The position numbers and the translations under genes are program-made. Below the pieces are notes generated by a model, which saw nothing but the letters and a program-made list of their open reading frames with translations, ran no database searches and was not told the DNA's origin. Positions 27,936 to 36,162 of a stretch of 64,000 bases of DNA are shown here, piece by piece (position 1 is the stretch's first letter; every line of letters starts with the position of its first letter). Origin of the DNA: Amycolatopsis solani (lineage in GTDB: Bacteria; Actinomycetota; Actinomycetes; Mycobacteriales; Pseudonocardiaceae); the NCBI RefSeq assembly GCF_033441515.1, contig NZ_JAWQJT010000001.1, positions 2,542,001 through 2,606,000 on the forward strand, given 5' to 3'.

Positions 27936-27971
27936 CAGCAAACCCCCACCGGATACCTACGCCGTGTCGGT

Positions 27972-27990
27972 GACATACGCAGTGTATGTC
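27972..27990. promoter_or_regulatory. TetR operator between the P450 and TetR genes
   Basis: GACATAC and GTATGTC form a perfect 7-bp inverted repeat with a 5-base centre, 14 bases before the TetR start and 37 before the P450 start. The position lets one site control both divergent genes. Confidence 0.75.
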
Positions 27991-28003
27991 CTATGCTTGG
28001 CGC

Positions 28004-28612
28004 ATGTCGACCGTCAAAAGCCGGCGGGAGCAGTACTCCGAGGCCACCCGGGCCGCGCTGCTGGCCGCGGCCACCCGGCGGTTCGCCGAACGCGGATTCG
28101 GCGGTACCGCGCTCGAAGACATCGCGGCCGACATCCAGGCGACGCGGGGTGCGATCTACCACCACTTCGCGAACAAGACGGCGCTCTTCGAGGCGGTCTT
28201 CGAGCAGCTGGAAACCGAGGCGATGGAGCTGTCCGCGTCGGCGGCGGCCCGTGCGGACGGTCCGTGGCAGGCGGCCTTCGCCGCGCTCGACGCGTTTCTC
28301 GACCGCTGCTGCGATCCGGTTTACGGCCGGCTGGTCTGGCAGGAAGCGCCGATCGCCCTCGGCTGGCTGCGCTGGCAGGCGGCCGAAGAACAGTTCGCCT
28401 ACGGGCTCGTCGAACAGCTGATCAAAGCGCTGGTGGACGGCGGTGACATCGACGACCAGCCGCTGGAGACGACGACCCGGCTGGTGTTCGGCATGCTCGG
28501 CACGGCCGGGATGGCGCTGGCCGAAGCGTCCGATGTGGACAAAGCGCGGCTGAAGGCCGAATACGCCTCGGTCATCGGCCGGATGGCGGCGGGACTGCGC
28601 CCGTCGGTGTGA
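28004..28612 (+). CDS. TetR-family transcriptional regulator
   Basis: 202 residues. The N-terminal DNA-binding domain is typical (RFAERGFGGTALEDIAADIQ, then TRGAIYHHFANKTALFEAVF, about residues 23-62), followed by a helical ligand domain. An ATG at 27986 is in frame but lies inside the operator palindrome, so ATG 28004 is chosen; either way the leader is very short or absent. It probably represses itself and the divergent P450 gene. Confidence 0.92.
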   Translation: MSTVKSRREQYSEATRAALLAAATRRFAERGFGGTALEDIAADIQATRGAIYHHFANKTALFEAVFEQLETEAMELSASAAARADGPWQAAFAALDAFLDRCCDPVYGRLVWQEAPIALGWLRWQAAEEQFAYGLVEQLIKALVDGGDIDDQPLETTTRLVFGMLGTAGMALAEASDVDKARLKAEYASVIGRMAAGLRPSV

Positions 28613-28705
28613 CCGCCTTTCCGCGGCTATTCGGACACCTCCGTGGTTAAGGGGGCACCCTGAGTAGCACTTGTGGAGTCTGTGTAAGCTCCGGATTCGC
28701 TTGAC

Positions 28706-28723
28706 CGGGTGATCACTCACCCG
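28706..28723. promoter_or_regulatory. Hairpin upstream of the thioester surface protein
   Basis: CGGGTGA / TCACCCG with a 4-base loop, 77 bases before the ATG at 28800. It may be an operator or a leader hairpin. The TetR gene ends about 90 bases upstream. Confidence 0.35.
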
Positions 28724-28799
28724 AATCGGTGGCCGCAGCGATCGACGCCTGTCATCAGCGCGGCCCTCACGTCGTGGTTCGGGCTCGGATAGGAGATTT

Positions 28800-29954
28800 A
28801 TGCAGGTCAGGTCAGCTCTCGTGCGTGGCGGGATCGCAGTGCTCGCCGCGGCCGCTGCGGTCATGGTCAGCGCCCCGTCGGCGCTCGCGGACGACGGTGC
28901 GGCGCGTGGCCGGGTCAGCGAGAACGCGGGCACCGTCGGCTACCGGCTCAACCTGGACGGCGGCGGTGACTACATCACCAAGTTGTTCTCGCTGAAGCTG
29001 TCCGACGGCAGCACGCTGAAGCTCTACTGCGTGCAGATCACCGTCGGCATGCGCACCGACGTCGACATGGTCGAGCGCCCGTGGAACAAGTACCCCGCGG
29101 CGAACTCGCCCTTCGAGAAGAACAGCGCGAAGATCAACTGGGTGCTGCACCACGGCTACCCGGGTGTCGCGCTCGACGCGCTGGGCAGCACGCTGGCGAA
29201 GGCCGGCGTCAAGGTCAACGACGGCATCTCCGAGCGCGAGGCCATCGCCGCGACGCAGGCCGCCGTGTGGCACTTCAGCGACGGCGTGAACCTCAACCTC
29301 ACGAAGCCGCTGGCCGAGGCCAACCCGGCCGAGACCAACGCCGACGTCGCCGCGCTGTACAGCTACCTGACCGGTGACGAGAACAAGGGCATCGCGCAGC
29401 AGCCGAAGCCGACCCTGAACATCGCCGCGGAGAAGACCGAGGGTGCCGCGGGCACCAAGATCGGCCCCTTCAGCGTCGCGACCTCCGGTGACATCACGTC
29501 GCTGACCACCGAGCTGCCCGACGGCGTCAAGGTCACCGACGCCGACGGCAAGGAGCTGAAGTCCACCGACGTCAAGGACGGCAGCAAGCTGTTCGTCGAC
29601 GTCCCGGCCGACGCGAAGCCGGGCAACGGCTCGTTCTCGCTCAAGGTCACCGGCGAGCTGGACACCGGCCGCCTGTTCGTCGCCGACAACTACGCCAAGA
29701 AGCCGGCGCAGTCGCTCATCGTCGCCGACTCGGAGAAGACCCAGGTGACCGCGAAGGCGGCCGCGACCTGGACCGAGGCGGGCGCCCCGGCCACCAGCCC
29801 CGCGCCGAGCACCACCCCGGGTGGCGCGCAGTCCGGTGGCGGCGACCTGGCCAACACCGGTGTCGACGCCGCGGTTCCGTTCGGTGTCGGCGGCCTGCTG
29901 CTGGGCGGCGGCGCGCTGATGCTGCTGGTCGACCGGCGTCGCAGCCGCGCGTAA
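28800..29954 (+). CDS. LAXTG-anchored thioester-domain surface protein
   Basis: 384 residues. A Sec signal peptide (ALVRGGIAVLAAAAAVMVSA, cut near SALA-DD) leads a TQXA thioester domain. Its Cys lies in LKLYCVQ (about residue 78) and its partner Gln in AATQAAVWHFSDG (about 155); together they can form an internal thioester that bonds covalently to targets. A second beta domain follows, then a Thr/Pro/Gly spacer, LANTG near residue 355, a hydrophobic helix and RRRSRA. LAXTG is the signal used by class E sortases. RBS AGGAG just upstream. A strong terminator follows, so it is monocistronic. Confidence 0.9.
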   Translation: MQVRSALVRGGIAVLAAAAAVMVSAPSALADDGAARGRVSENAGTVGYRLNLDGGGDYITKLFSLKLSDGSTLKLYCVQITVGMRTDVDMVERPWNKYPAANSPFEKNSAKINWVLHHGYPGVALDALGSTLAKAGVKVNDGISEREAIAATQAAVWHFSDGVNLNLTKPLAEANPAETNADVAALYSYLTGDENKGIAQQPKPTLNIAAEKTEGAAGTKIGPFSVATSGDITSLTTELPDGVKVTDADGKELKSTDVKDGSKLFVDVPADAKPGNGSFSLKVTGELDTGRLFVADNYAKKPAQSLIVADSEKTQVTAKAAATWTEAGAPATSPAPSTTPGGAQSGGGDLANTGVDAAVPFGVGGLLLGGGALMLLVDRRRSRA

Positions 29955-29978
29955 GCAAGACGCGCAAGCTAGTCCCGT

Positions 29979-30013
29979 GAACGGGGCCGGTCCACTGTGG
30001 ACCGGCCCCGTTC
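29979..30013 (+). terminator. Strong hairpin terminator
   Basis: A perfect 16-bp GC-rich stem (arms 29979-29994 and 29998-30013) with a 3-base loop, starting 25 bases after the thioester protein stop and followed by a pyrimidine-rich TTCTTC. Confidence 0.85.
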
Positions 30014-30080
30014 TTCGTGTCCGGACTACGACGTTCGGATTGCGATCATCGGGGCACAACCGGACGAAACGCCCGGTAAT

Positions 30081-30092
30081 TGGTCTAGACTT
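30081..30092. promoter_or_regulatory. DasR-like site before the AraC gene
   Basis: TGGTCTAGACTT matches 10 of 12 positions of the DasR core TGGTCTAGACCA, just before the start codon at 30100. DasR is the GlcNAc-responsive GntR repressor of chitin genes in actinomycetes. The location overlaps the ribosome site region, suited to repression. Confidence 0.45.
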
Positions 30093-30099
30093 TTCCGCC

Positions 30100-30996
30100 A
30101 TGCGCGGTACCACCGTTCCGCTGGGGACCCCCTGCCCGACACCGCGGGCGGGAGAACTGCCCATGCACCGGCTGGAGGTGCCCGCCCCGCACGCGCCACC
30201 GATCGCCGTCGGCACCTTCGACGCGCTCGGGCCGCTGTCGCGCGCGGAGTTCCCGCACCGGCACACCTTCCACGAGCTCGTCCACGTCACCGGCGGCACC
30301 GGCACGCACGTCGTCGAGCTGGCGCGCTGGCCGCTGCGGCCCCCGCACCTCGGCTTCATCGCGCCGGGGCAGGTGCACCAGTGGGCGGACGTCCGCGGCC
30401 TCACCGGGCACGTCGTGGTGTTCACCGACGACTTCCTCCTCGACTACCCGGCCGACCGCGAACTGCTGCGCCGGCTGAGCGCGCGGCCGTGGCTGGAGCT
30501 GGACGCCCGCGCGAACGCCGGTGTCACGCGGCTGATCGCCGACCTGGAGGACGAATACCGCCGCGGCGGCGAGGACACCGAGTCGGTGCTGCGGGCGCTG
30601 CTGCACGTCCTCGTCGTGCGCGCGGGACGGCTGCCGGGGACGCCGGAAGCGCCGCCCGCGCCCGCCGGCGCCGTGGCCGAGGAGTTCGCGAGGCTCGCGG
30701 CCCGCACCGAGCTCGGGCTCTGGTCGGTGACCGCGCACGCCGAACGCATCGGCGTCACCCCCGGTCACCTCACCGAAGCGGTGAAAGCGGCGACCGGCCG
30801 CACCGCCGCGCAGCTGCTGCGCGAGGCCCGGACGCGGGAGGCCCAGCGGTTCCTGCTCCGGACGGACCTGACCGTCCGGCAGGTCGCGAGCCGCGTCGGG
30901 TTCGCCGACCCGGCCTACTTCTGCCGGTTCTTCCGCCGCGAGACCGGCTTGAGCCCCGGCGACTTCCGCCGCGGCGGGGAGATACACCACGACTGA
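30100..30996 (+). CDS. AraC-family transcriptional regulator
   Basis: 298 residues. An N-terminal cupin-like sensor (FPHRHTFHELVHVTGG, LGFIAPGQVHQW) is followed by a C-terminal double helix-turn-helix (LWSVTAHAERIGVTPGHLTE; VRQVASRVGFADPAYFCRFF). The frame is open upstream into the terminator, which excludes a longer start. The gene lies just upstream of the secreted dioxygenase on the same strand, so it is the likeliest regulator of that gene. Confidence 0.9.
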   Translation: MRGTTVPLGTPCPTPRAGELPMHRLEVPAPHAPPIAVGTFDALGPLSRAEFPHRHTFHELVHVTGGTGTHVVELARWPLRPPHLGFIAPGQVHQWADVRGLTGHVVVFTDDFLLDYPADRELLRRLSARPWLELDARANAGVTRLIADLEDEYRRGGEDTESVLRALLHVLVVRAGRLPGTPEAPPAPAGAVAEEFARLAARTELGLWSVTAHAERIGVTPGHLTEAVKAATGRTAAQLLREARTREAQRFLLRTDLTVRQVASRVGFADPAYFCRFFRRETGLSPGDFRRGGEIHHD

Positions 30997-31075
30997 CCGG
31001 TCCAGTCCATCGTCGCCCGGGGAGTGCGCTGCCTACGTTCGAGGGGATTCCCGACGCCCCCACGAGGAGCAAGGC

Positions 31076-31915
31076 ATGGACGAAGAGAACAAGCTCAGCC
31101 GCAAGACGGTGCTCAAGGCCGCGCTCGCGGCGGGCGTCGCCGCGCCGGTCGCGCTGATCGGCGGTCCCGCGCTCGCCCGCACCACCGTCGCCGCGGGCAC
31201 CGTCCCGGCGCTGACCCCGGAGTGCCACGACGGCGACGAGCCGACGATCGCGCAGACCGAAGGCCCGTACTTCAAGCCGAACTCGCCCGAGCGGACCAAC
31301 CTCGTCACGCCCGGTACCCAGGGCACGCGGCTCACCGTCACCGGGTACGTCTTCGGCCTCGCGTGCCAGCCGGTGAACCGCGCCCTGCTCGACTTCTGGC
31401 AGGCGGACGTCAACGGCGCCTACGACAACACCGGCTTCACCTTCCGCGGCCACCAGTACACCAATGCCCAAGGCGCGTTCACGCTGTCCACGATCGTGCC
31501 CGGCCTCTACCCGGGCCGGACGCGGCACATCCACGTCAAGGTGCAGGCCCCCGGCCGGCCGATCCTGACCACGCAGCTCTACTTCCCCAACGAGCCGCGC
31601 AACAACACCGACACGATCTTCGACGCGCGGCTGCTGATGACCGTGCGCGACAACGGCTCCGCGAAGGAGGCCGCCTTCGACTTCGTGCTCAACGTGCCGC
31701 AGACGGGCACGCCGACCCCGCCGACGTCGACCACGACGCCGACCGGCGGACCGACCTCCACGCCACCCGGGGGCACCTCCTGGGCGGTGGGCACCACCTA
31801 CGCGGCGGGTGCCCGGGTCACCTACGGCGGACGGGGGTACGTGTGCCTGCAGGGGCACACCGCCCAGCCGGGCTGGGAACCCCCGAACGTCCCGGCCCTG
31901 TGGCAGGCCGGGTGA
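31076..31915 (+). CDS. Secreted intradiol dioxygenase with chitin-binding CBM5/12 tail
   Basis: 279 residues. The N-terminus has SRKTVLKAALAAGVAAPVAL, a signal of Tat or Sec type. The catalytic domain holds GPYFKPNSPER and LYPGRTRHIHVKV, supplying tyrosine and two histidines of the non-heme Fe(III) site that opens catechol rings. A Thr/Pro linker (about 215-240) leads to a C-terminal CBM5/12 (SWAVGTTYAAGARVTYGG, YVCLQGHTAQPGWEP). The Streptomyces enzyme SACTE_2871 has the same two-domain plan and acts on lignin-derived catechols. It lies near the GH19 chitinase whose CBMs are of the same family. Confidence 0.88.
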   Translation: MDEENKLSRKTVLKAALAAGVAAPVALIGGPALARTTVAAGTVPALTPECHDGDEPTIAQTEGPYFKPNSPERTNLVTPGTQGTRLTVTGYVFGLACQPVNRALLDFWQADVNGAYDNTGFTFRGHQYTNAQGAFTLSTIVPGLYPGRTRHIHVKVQAPGRPILTTQLYFPNEPRNNTDTIFDARLLMTVRDNGSAKEAAFDFVLNVPQTGTPTPPTSTTTPTGGPTSTPPGGTSWAVGTTYAAGARVTYGGRGYVCLQGHTAQPGWEPPNVPALWQAG

Positions 31916-32049
31916 CCTTCCGCCTGGGGCGCTCCTGAGGAGGGAGGGAAAAACCGGCGGGTCCCGGTCCGCACCCCGGGGCCCGCCGACCCCCCAGAAT
32001 CCGCCGTTAGGGGTCGACGCGGGCCGGTCCGCCTGCCAGATTGGCGAGC

Positions 32050-32796
32050 ATGAGCATTTCCATCGAAGCCGCGGAGTGGATCCGGCGCTTCCACCCGGCG
32101 CCGTCCGCGCCGGCGCGGCTGGTGTGCTTCCCGCACGCCGGGGGATCGGCGAGCTACTTCCACCCCGTGTCGGCGGCGCTGGCCCCGTCGGTGGAGGTGC
32201 TGGCCGTGCAGTACCCCGGCCGCCAGGACCGCTACGCCGAACCGCCGGTGGACGACCTGTTCGTGCTCGCCGACCAGCTGGTGGACGTGCTCGCCCCGGA
32301 GCTCACCGGGCCGGTCGCGTTCTTCGGCCACAGCATGGGTGCCAGCCTGGCCTTCGAGGTGGCGCGGCGGCTCGAAGAACGCGGCACGCGGCTGCTCGCG
32401 CTGTTCGCCTCCGGGCGGCGCGCGCCTTCGGCGTTCCGCGACGAGCGGGTCCACGAGAAGGACGACGACGAGCTCCTGGCCGAGGTCAAGCGGCTCAGCG
32501 GCACCGATTCGCGGGTGCTGGAGGACGACGAGATCCTCCGCATGGTGCTGCCCGCGCTGCGCAGCGACTACAAGGCCGCCGAGCTCTACCGCTACCGGCC
32601 GGGCCCGGACGTCGGCTGCCCGGTGGTGGCGCTGATCGGCGACCGCGACCCGAAGGTCACCGAGGCCGAGGCGCGGCAGTGGGCGGAGCGGACGTCGGGT
32701 GGGTTCGAGCTGCACACCTACCCGGGCGGGCACTTCTACCTCAACGACCACGCCGCGGCGGTCATCCGGCTGATCGGCGAACGGCTCGCCCGCTGA
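32050..32796 (+). CDS. Type II thioesterase (alpha/beta hydrolase)
   Basis: 248 residues. Motifs CFPHAGGSASYFH, QYPGRQDRY, the nucleophile elbow GHSMGA (Ser about 97), GDRDPK and PGGHFYL give the full Ser-Asp-His triad of stand-alone thioesterases that proofread NRPS and PKS carrier proteins. ATG 32050 is chosen; TTG 32041 is in frame. No NRPS or PKS gene is in the window, so it serves a cluster elsewhere or is a stray. It is convergent with the chitinase gene 26 bases away. Confidence 0.9.
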   Translation: MSISIEAAEWIRRFHPAPSAPARLVCFPHAGGSASYFHPVSAALAPSVEVLAVQYPGRQDRYAEPPVDDLFVLADQLVDVLAPELTGPVAFFGHSMGASLAFEVARRLEERGTRLLALFASGRRAPSAFRDERVHEKDDDELLAEVKRLSGTDSRVLEDDEILRMVLPALRSDYKAAELYRYRPGPDVGCPVVALIGDRDPKVTEAEARQWAERTSGGFELHTYPGGHFYLNDHAAAVIRLIGERLAR

Positions 32797-32822
32797 GCGA
32801 GCGAGCCGTCCGCGCCTGAGGT

Positions 32823-33896
32823 TCAGCAGTAGAGGTTCGCGCCGGGGTCGACGCCGAGGACCGAGGCGATCTGGCGGTACTTCGAGACCCGGCTCTCGAC
32901 CTGGGCGGGGTTGCCGCCGTTGCACTCGATCGAGCCGTTGATGCTGCGGATGGTCTCGCCGAAGCCGCGGCCGTTGACCATCGCGTTGTGCGGGGTCATC
33001 GTGCCGGGGCCGCTCTGGGTGTTCCAGTACCAGAGCCCGGTCTTCCAGGCCACGGCCGAGTTCTGCTCGACCTGCCAGGGGTTGCCGAGCAGATCGATGC
33101 CGAGCGCGTCACCGGCGGCCTTGTAGTTGAAGTTCCAGCTGAGCTGGATCGGGCCGCGGCCGTAGTAGGCGGCCTGGCCGGCCGGGCAGCCGTAGGACTG
33201 GCCCCAGTCGCAGTAGTGCGGGTAGTTGGCCGTGTTCTGCTCGACGATGTAGACGAGCCCGCCGGTCTCGTGGTTGACGTTCGCCAGGAACGCCGCCGCT
33301 TCCTGCTTCTTCACGGTGTCGCTGCCCGTGTTCGCGAAGCCGGGGTACGCCGACAGGGCCGCGGTCAGGCCGCTGTAGCTGTAGAAGCTGTTGCGGCCGG
33401 GGAAGATCTGGTTGAACTGGGCTTCGCTGACGACGAACGAGCCGGGGTTGCCCGGGTTGGTGCCGCCACCGCAGTCGTAGGGCTCCCAGTACCAGGTGCT
33501 GATGATCGGGTCGTAGCCCGGATTGGCGTTCTTGGCGCGGTAGTAGCTGCCGTTGGTGTACTTGACGACCGCACCGACGTCGTACCACTGACCGGCGACC
33601 CAGTTCGGCGCGTTGCAGGTGGTGCCGCCGCCCCCGCCGTCACAGCTGTAGGGCTCCCAGTACCAGGTGCTGATGATCGGGTCGTAGCCCGGATTCGCGT
33701 TCTTGGCGCGGTAGTAGCTGCCGTTGGTGTACTTGACGACCGCGCCCACGTCGTACCACTGACCCGCGACCCAGTTGGGCCCGCTGCAGGCGGCGGCGGC
33801 CGCTTGCGGCGCCTGCCCGGTGGCGGCGGGCACACCGAGCACGAGCCCGGCGGCGGCGGCGAACGCTGACAGGACCGCGACAAGACGTCTTCTCAA
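32823..33896 (-). CDS. Secreted GH19 chitinase with two CBM5/12 domains
   Basis: 357 residues from TTG 33896 (LRRRLVAVLSAFAAAAGLVL signal). Two chitin-binding CBM5/12 domains (each NWVAGQWYDVGAVVKYTNGS, ending WYWEPY) precede a GH19 catalytic domain. That domain has FLANVNHETGGLVYI (catalytic Glu), YYGRGPIQLSWNFNY and NGSIECNG. GH19 enzymes hydrolyse chitin with inversion. A longer frame from 33968 lacks a ribosome site and hides the signal peptide; GGAG stands 10 bases before the TTG. A DasR-like site lies about 110 bases upstream, so induction by chitin breakdown products is likely. Confidence 0.93.
   Translation of the reverse strand: MRRRLVAVLSAFAAAAGLVLGVPAATGQAPQAAAAACSGPNWVAGQWYDVGAVVKYTNGSYYRAKNANPGYDPIISTWYWEPYSCDGGGGGTTCNAPNWVAGQWYDVGAVVKYTNGSYYRAKNANPGYDPIISTWYWEPYDCGGGTNPGNPGSFVVSEAQFNQIFPGRNSFYSYSGLTAALSAYPGFANTGSDTVKKQEAAAFLANVNHETGGLVYIVEQNTANYPHYCDWGQSYGCPAGQAAYYGRGPIQLSWNFNYKAAGDALGIDLLGNPWQVEQNSAVAWKTGLWYWNTQSGPGTMTPHNAMVNGRGFGETIRSINGSIECNGGNPAQVESRVSKYRQIASVLGVDPGANLYC
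33480..33778 (-). repeat. Recent in-gene duplication of the CBM5/12 coding segment
   Basis: 128-base copies at 33480-33607 and 33651-33778 differ at only five positions, all silent, so at least 40 consecutive residues are identical in the two domains. This indicates a recent duplication or ongoing gene conversion. Confidence 0.92.
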
Positions 33897-34008
33897 GACT
33901 GGCTCACTCCTTCGGCCACGACGGAGTCCGGGCGCGGGGGCGCCCGGTGTCGGAGGGGGTGTGCTCATCCGGCCGGGACGAGGGTGACACCGGTCACTAG
34001 AACAGATT

Positions 34009-34020
34009 GGTCTAGTCCAG
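34009..34020 (-). promoter_or_regulatory. DasR-like operator of the chitinase gene
   Basis: On the minus strand TGGACTAGACCA matches 11 of 12 positions of the DasR core TGGTCTAGACCA, 113 bases upstream of the chitinase start. DasR sites in this position are known for Streptomyces chitinase genes. Confidence 0.65.
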
Positions 34021-34161
34021 TCAAGAAGTCGGCCAGTCCGGGCAACGGGTCTGCGCGAACGTCCGCGGGGGAGGGGGCCTGGATCCGGTCGGCGGGGCGG
34101 TTCTTCACCGCGGGATCACGCGCCGGCGCTCGTCCCACCGGCGTCGGCGACCTCCCGCGGT

Positions 34162-34186
34162 GGTCGCGAATGAGTCATTCGCGACC
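34162..34186. repeat. 25-bp perfect palindrome
   Basis: GGTCGCGAATGA and TCATTCGCGACC flank one central G, between the chitinase promoter and the end of the next minus-strand gene at 34229. It may be the terminator of that gene or a member of a dispersed palindromic repeat family. The rest of 33897-34228 holds the chitinase promoter and no gene. Confidence 0.7.
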
Positions 34187-34228
34187 TTCACGACGGCCGG
34201 GCCCGGGACGGGTCCGGCCGTTCCCTCG

Positions 34229-34477
34229 TCACCGCGCGTGCGGGATCCGCACCCGTGCGGCCGGCGCGAGCTGCACGATGCGCTGCAGCCGGGCGCGGCT
34301 CAGCCGGTGGAGCATCTCCCCGAGCTCCTCCCGCGCGATGCTCCCTTCGAGGTCGACCCGCGTCACCTTCACGACGCGGTCGATCTCCGAGGCGGGGAGC
34401 CGCCCCGCGAACTCCCCGGCCAGCCACACACCGACCTCGTCCACGACGTCGTCCGCCCGGTGGCTCCGTACGGTCAT
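34229..34477 (-). CDS. Small three-helix-bundle protein (DUF3562-like)
   Basis: 82 residues from ATG 34477 with GAGGAGA just upstream. The body VVDEVGVWLAGEFAGRLPAS, then IDRVVKVTRVDLEG and LGEMLHRLSRARLQRI, resembles actinomycete three-helix-bundle dimerisation proteins of unknown role. An open extension to 34651 lacks a ribosome site and has arginine/proline-rich out-of-frame composition. No operon partner. Confidence 0.75.
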   Translation of the reverse strand: MTVRSHRADDVVDEVGVWLAGEFAGRLPASEIDRVVKVTRVDLEGSIAREELGEMLHRLSRARLQRIVQLAPAARVRIPHAR

Positions 34478-34791
34478 CGCTCTCCTCGTTTCGGGTCGCC
34501 CTGCTTTCCCTGGTCGAAGCCGGAAAATCCCGGTCCGACGCAGGTCCGACGACGGAGCCGCGGAGCCATGACGCGGAATCGGCGAAGTTCCGCGCACAAA
34601 TGCTTTCCGTGTCGTGACCGGTGGGTACCGTGACCGCCGTTTCACCCACACGGCTCGTCTTCCTCCGGCCGTTGTCCGCCGATCGGGTGGAAAACGGGGG
34701 AACCTCGCCGGTCGCGCGTCCTGGCCAGGACCCTGGAGACGTCCGGTAGTGCGGGTGTTCCTTCGCGGGACGCGGAACGGAGACGCGATCC
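34478..34791. other. Divergent promoter region
   Basis: 314 bases between the divergent DUF3562-like and zinc-finger genes. No coding frame is convincing. It must hold both promoters, but I see no clear -10/-35 pair or palindrome. Confidence 0.5.
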
Positions 34792-34968
34792 ATGGGCCGG
34801 TACGACCGGACCGACCTCGGGGCCTACAGCCTGGGGTTGCTCGAGACCGCCGAGGCGGCGCGCGTGGAGCGGCACCTGGCGGCGTGCCAGGACTGCCGCC
34901 AGGAGGTCCGCGAGTTCGAGGCCGTCCGCGGCATGCTCGACCACCTCTCCCAAGTCAAGTCCATTTAG
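34792..34968 (+). CDS. Short zf-HC2 anti-sigma-like protein
   Basis: 58 residues. It has the HxxxCxxC zinc-binding pattern of anti-sigma factors (RHLAACQDCRQEVREF) after a conserved DLGAYSLGLLETAEAARVE lead. Unlike full anti-sigma factors it has no membrane segment or extracytoplasmic domain and no sigma gene beside it. It may act as a soluble redox or zinc-dependent binder of a sigma factor encoded elsewhere. Start ATG 34792 with GGAG about 10 bases upstream. Confidence 0.75.
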   Translation: MGRYDRTDLGAYSLGLLETAEAARVERHLAACQDCRQEVREFEAVRGMLDHLSQVKSI

Positions 34969-35013
34969 GACTCAAGCGGAAAATTGTCGGTGCCCGCCGG
35001 TAGCGTCCGCGCC

Positions 35014-35646
35014 GTGACCGACGACCAGTTCCTCGAACCGACCCGGGCCACGTACGCGATCGTGGCCGAGAGCTACGACGACCACGTGCCGCCGCTCGCC
35101 GAAGACGTCCAAGACCGCGCGCTGTTCACCGCGTTCGCCGAGCTGGTGCGCGACGGCCCGGTCGCCGACCTCGGCTGCGGCACCGGCCGCGTGACGGCGT
35201 TCCTGGCCGAAGCGGGCCTGGACGTCGTCGGTGTCGACCTGTCGCCCGAGATGCTCGCCGTCGCCCGTCGCGAGCACCCCGGGCTGCGGTTTTCCGTGGG
35301 TTCCCTGCTCGACCTCGACCTGCCGGACGGCGGTCTCGCGGGCGCGGTGGCGTGGTACTCGATCATCCACACACCGCCGTCCCGGCTGCCCGGCGTATGC
35401 GCCGAGCTGTTCCGGGTGCTGCGCCCGGGCGGCTACCTGCAGCTGGGGTTCCACGTCGGCGACCGGCGGCACCACCGCAGTGACGGCTACGGCCAAGAGG
35501 GGTTTTCGCTGGACATCTACTGGCTGCCGGTGGAGCGGGTCTGCGCGCTGGTGGCCGAGGCCGGGTTCGAGGTCGTCACGCAGGTGCTGCGCGATCCGGC
35601 GGCGCGGGTGCCGCAGGGGAGGGTGCTGGCGCGGAAACCGGAGTGA
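35014..35646 (+). CDS. Class I SAM-dependent methyltransferase
   Basis: 210 residues from GTG 35014 (TTG 34984 is an alternative). SAM motif I is VADLGCGTGRVT (about residues 53-64), followed by VVGVDLSPEMLAVAR and the post-II region VLRPGGYLQLGFH. This is a typical small-molecule methyltransferase fold; the substrate cannot be read from the sequence. It is convergent with the YbjN-like gene across a terminator. Confidence 0.88.
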   Translation: MTDDQFLEPTRATYAIVAESYDDHVPPLAEDVQDRALFTAFAELVRDGPVADLGCGTGRVTAFLAEAGLDVVGVDLSPEMLAVARREHPGLRFSVGSLLDLDLPDGGLAGAVAWYSIIHTPPSRLPGVCAELFRVLRPGGYLQLGFHVGDRRHHRSDGYGQEGFSLDIYWLPVERVCALVAEAGFEVVTQVLRDPAARVPQGRVLARKPE

Positions 35647-35658
35647 GCACCAGCGGGG

Positions 35659-35700
35659 GGCGGCGACCCCGGCCTCGGAGCCGGGCCGGTGGCCGCCGCC
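35659..35700. terminator. Bidirectional GC-rich terminator
   Basis: An inner CCCGGC / GCCGGG stem (35668-35685) with outer GGCGGC / GCCGCC arms sits between two convergent genes, starting 12 bases after the methyltransferase stop and ending 10 bases before the stop of the opposing gene. Confidence 0.65.
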
Positions 35701-35710
35701 GGGGTTCCGC

Positions 35711-36118
35711 TCAGTAGTCGTCGCGGCCGGTGAACTGCTGCTCCAGCAGCTCGGCGGCGCCGGCGACCAGCTCGAGGGGGTCGGTGAACTCGTTGATGTC
35801 GAGGTTGATCAGCGGCAGCGAGTGGCGCAGCACGACGTGCTCACCCATCACGGCGATCCCGCCCACCACGATCGCCTCGCCGACCTCGGTCAGCACGGCG
35901 AGGAGGTCGACCTCTTCGTGCCGGGCGAACGGCGTCGCGATCTGCACCCAGTCTTCGCGCTGGTCGAGGATTTCGCGGGCGATCACGACGATCTGGGCAC
36001 GTTGTTCGGTGTCGGGGTCGTCGCCGAAGATCAGGCGGATGCGGATTTCGTCGGGCTCGTCGCGCACCACCCGGTACGACTGCCTGATGTAAGCGACCAG
36101 ATCGCCCCACTGCGCCAC
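35711..36118 (-). CDS. YbjN / type III chaperone-fold-like protein
   Basis: 135 residues from GTG 36118 (GGAGAAAAGC upstream). Composition and pattern (LVAYIRQSYRVVRDEPDEIR; WVQIATPFARHEEVDLLAVL; GIAVMGEHVVLRHSLPLINL) match the small alpha/beta YbjN or TY-Chap fold widespread in actinobacteria, of unknown function. Longer open frames upstream overlap the aldo/keto reductase gene and are rejected. It lies 44 bases downstream of that gene and may share its transcript. Confidence 0.7.
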   Translation of the reverse strand: MAQWGDLVAYIRQSYRVVRDEPDEIRIRLIFGDDPDTEQRAQIVVIAREILDQREDWVQIATPFARHEEVDLLAVLTEVGEAIVVGGIAVMGEHVVLRHSLPLINLDINEFTDPLELVAGAAELLEQQFTGRDDY

Positions 36119-36162
36119 GCTTTTCTCCGTTCTCGTGCCTGTGTGCGCGCTCAGCGTAGCGA

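Noticed and set aside
27986..28003. Upstream ATG of the TetR gene
   Set aside because: It lies inside the operator palindrome and adds six residues not typical of the family; the ATG at 28004 is preferred.
32823..33968. Longer chitinase start at 33968
   Set aside because: It would put a proline/arginine-rich lead before the signal peptide and lacks a ribosome site; the TTG at 33896 fits a secreted protein.
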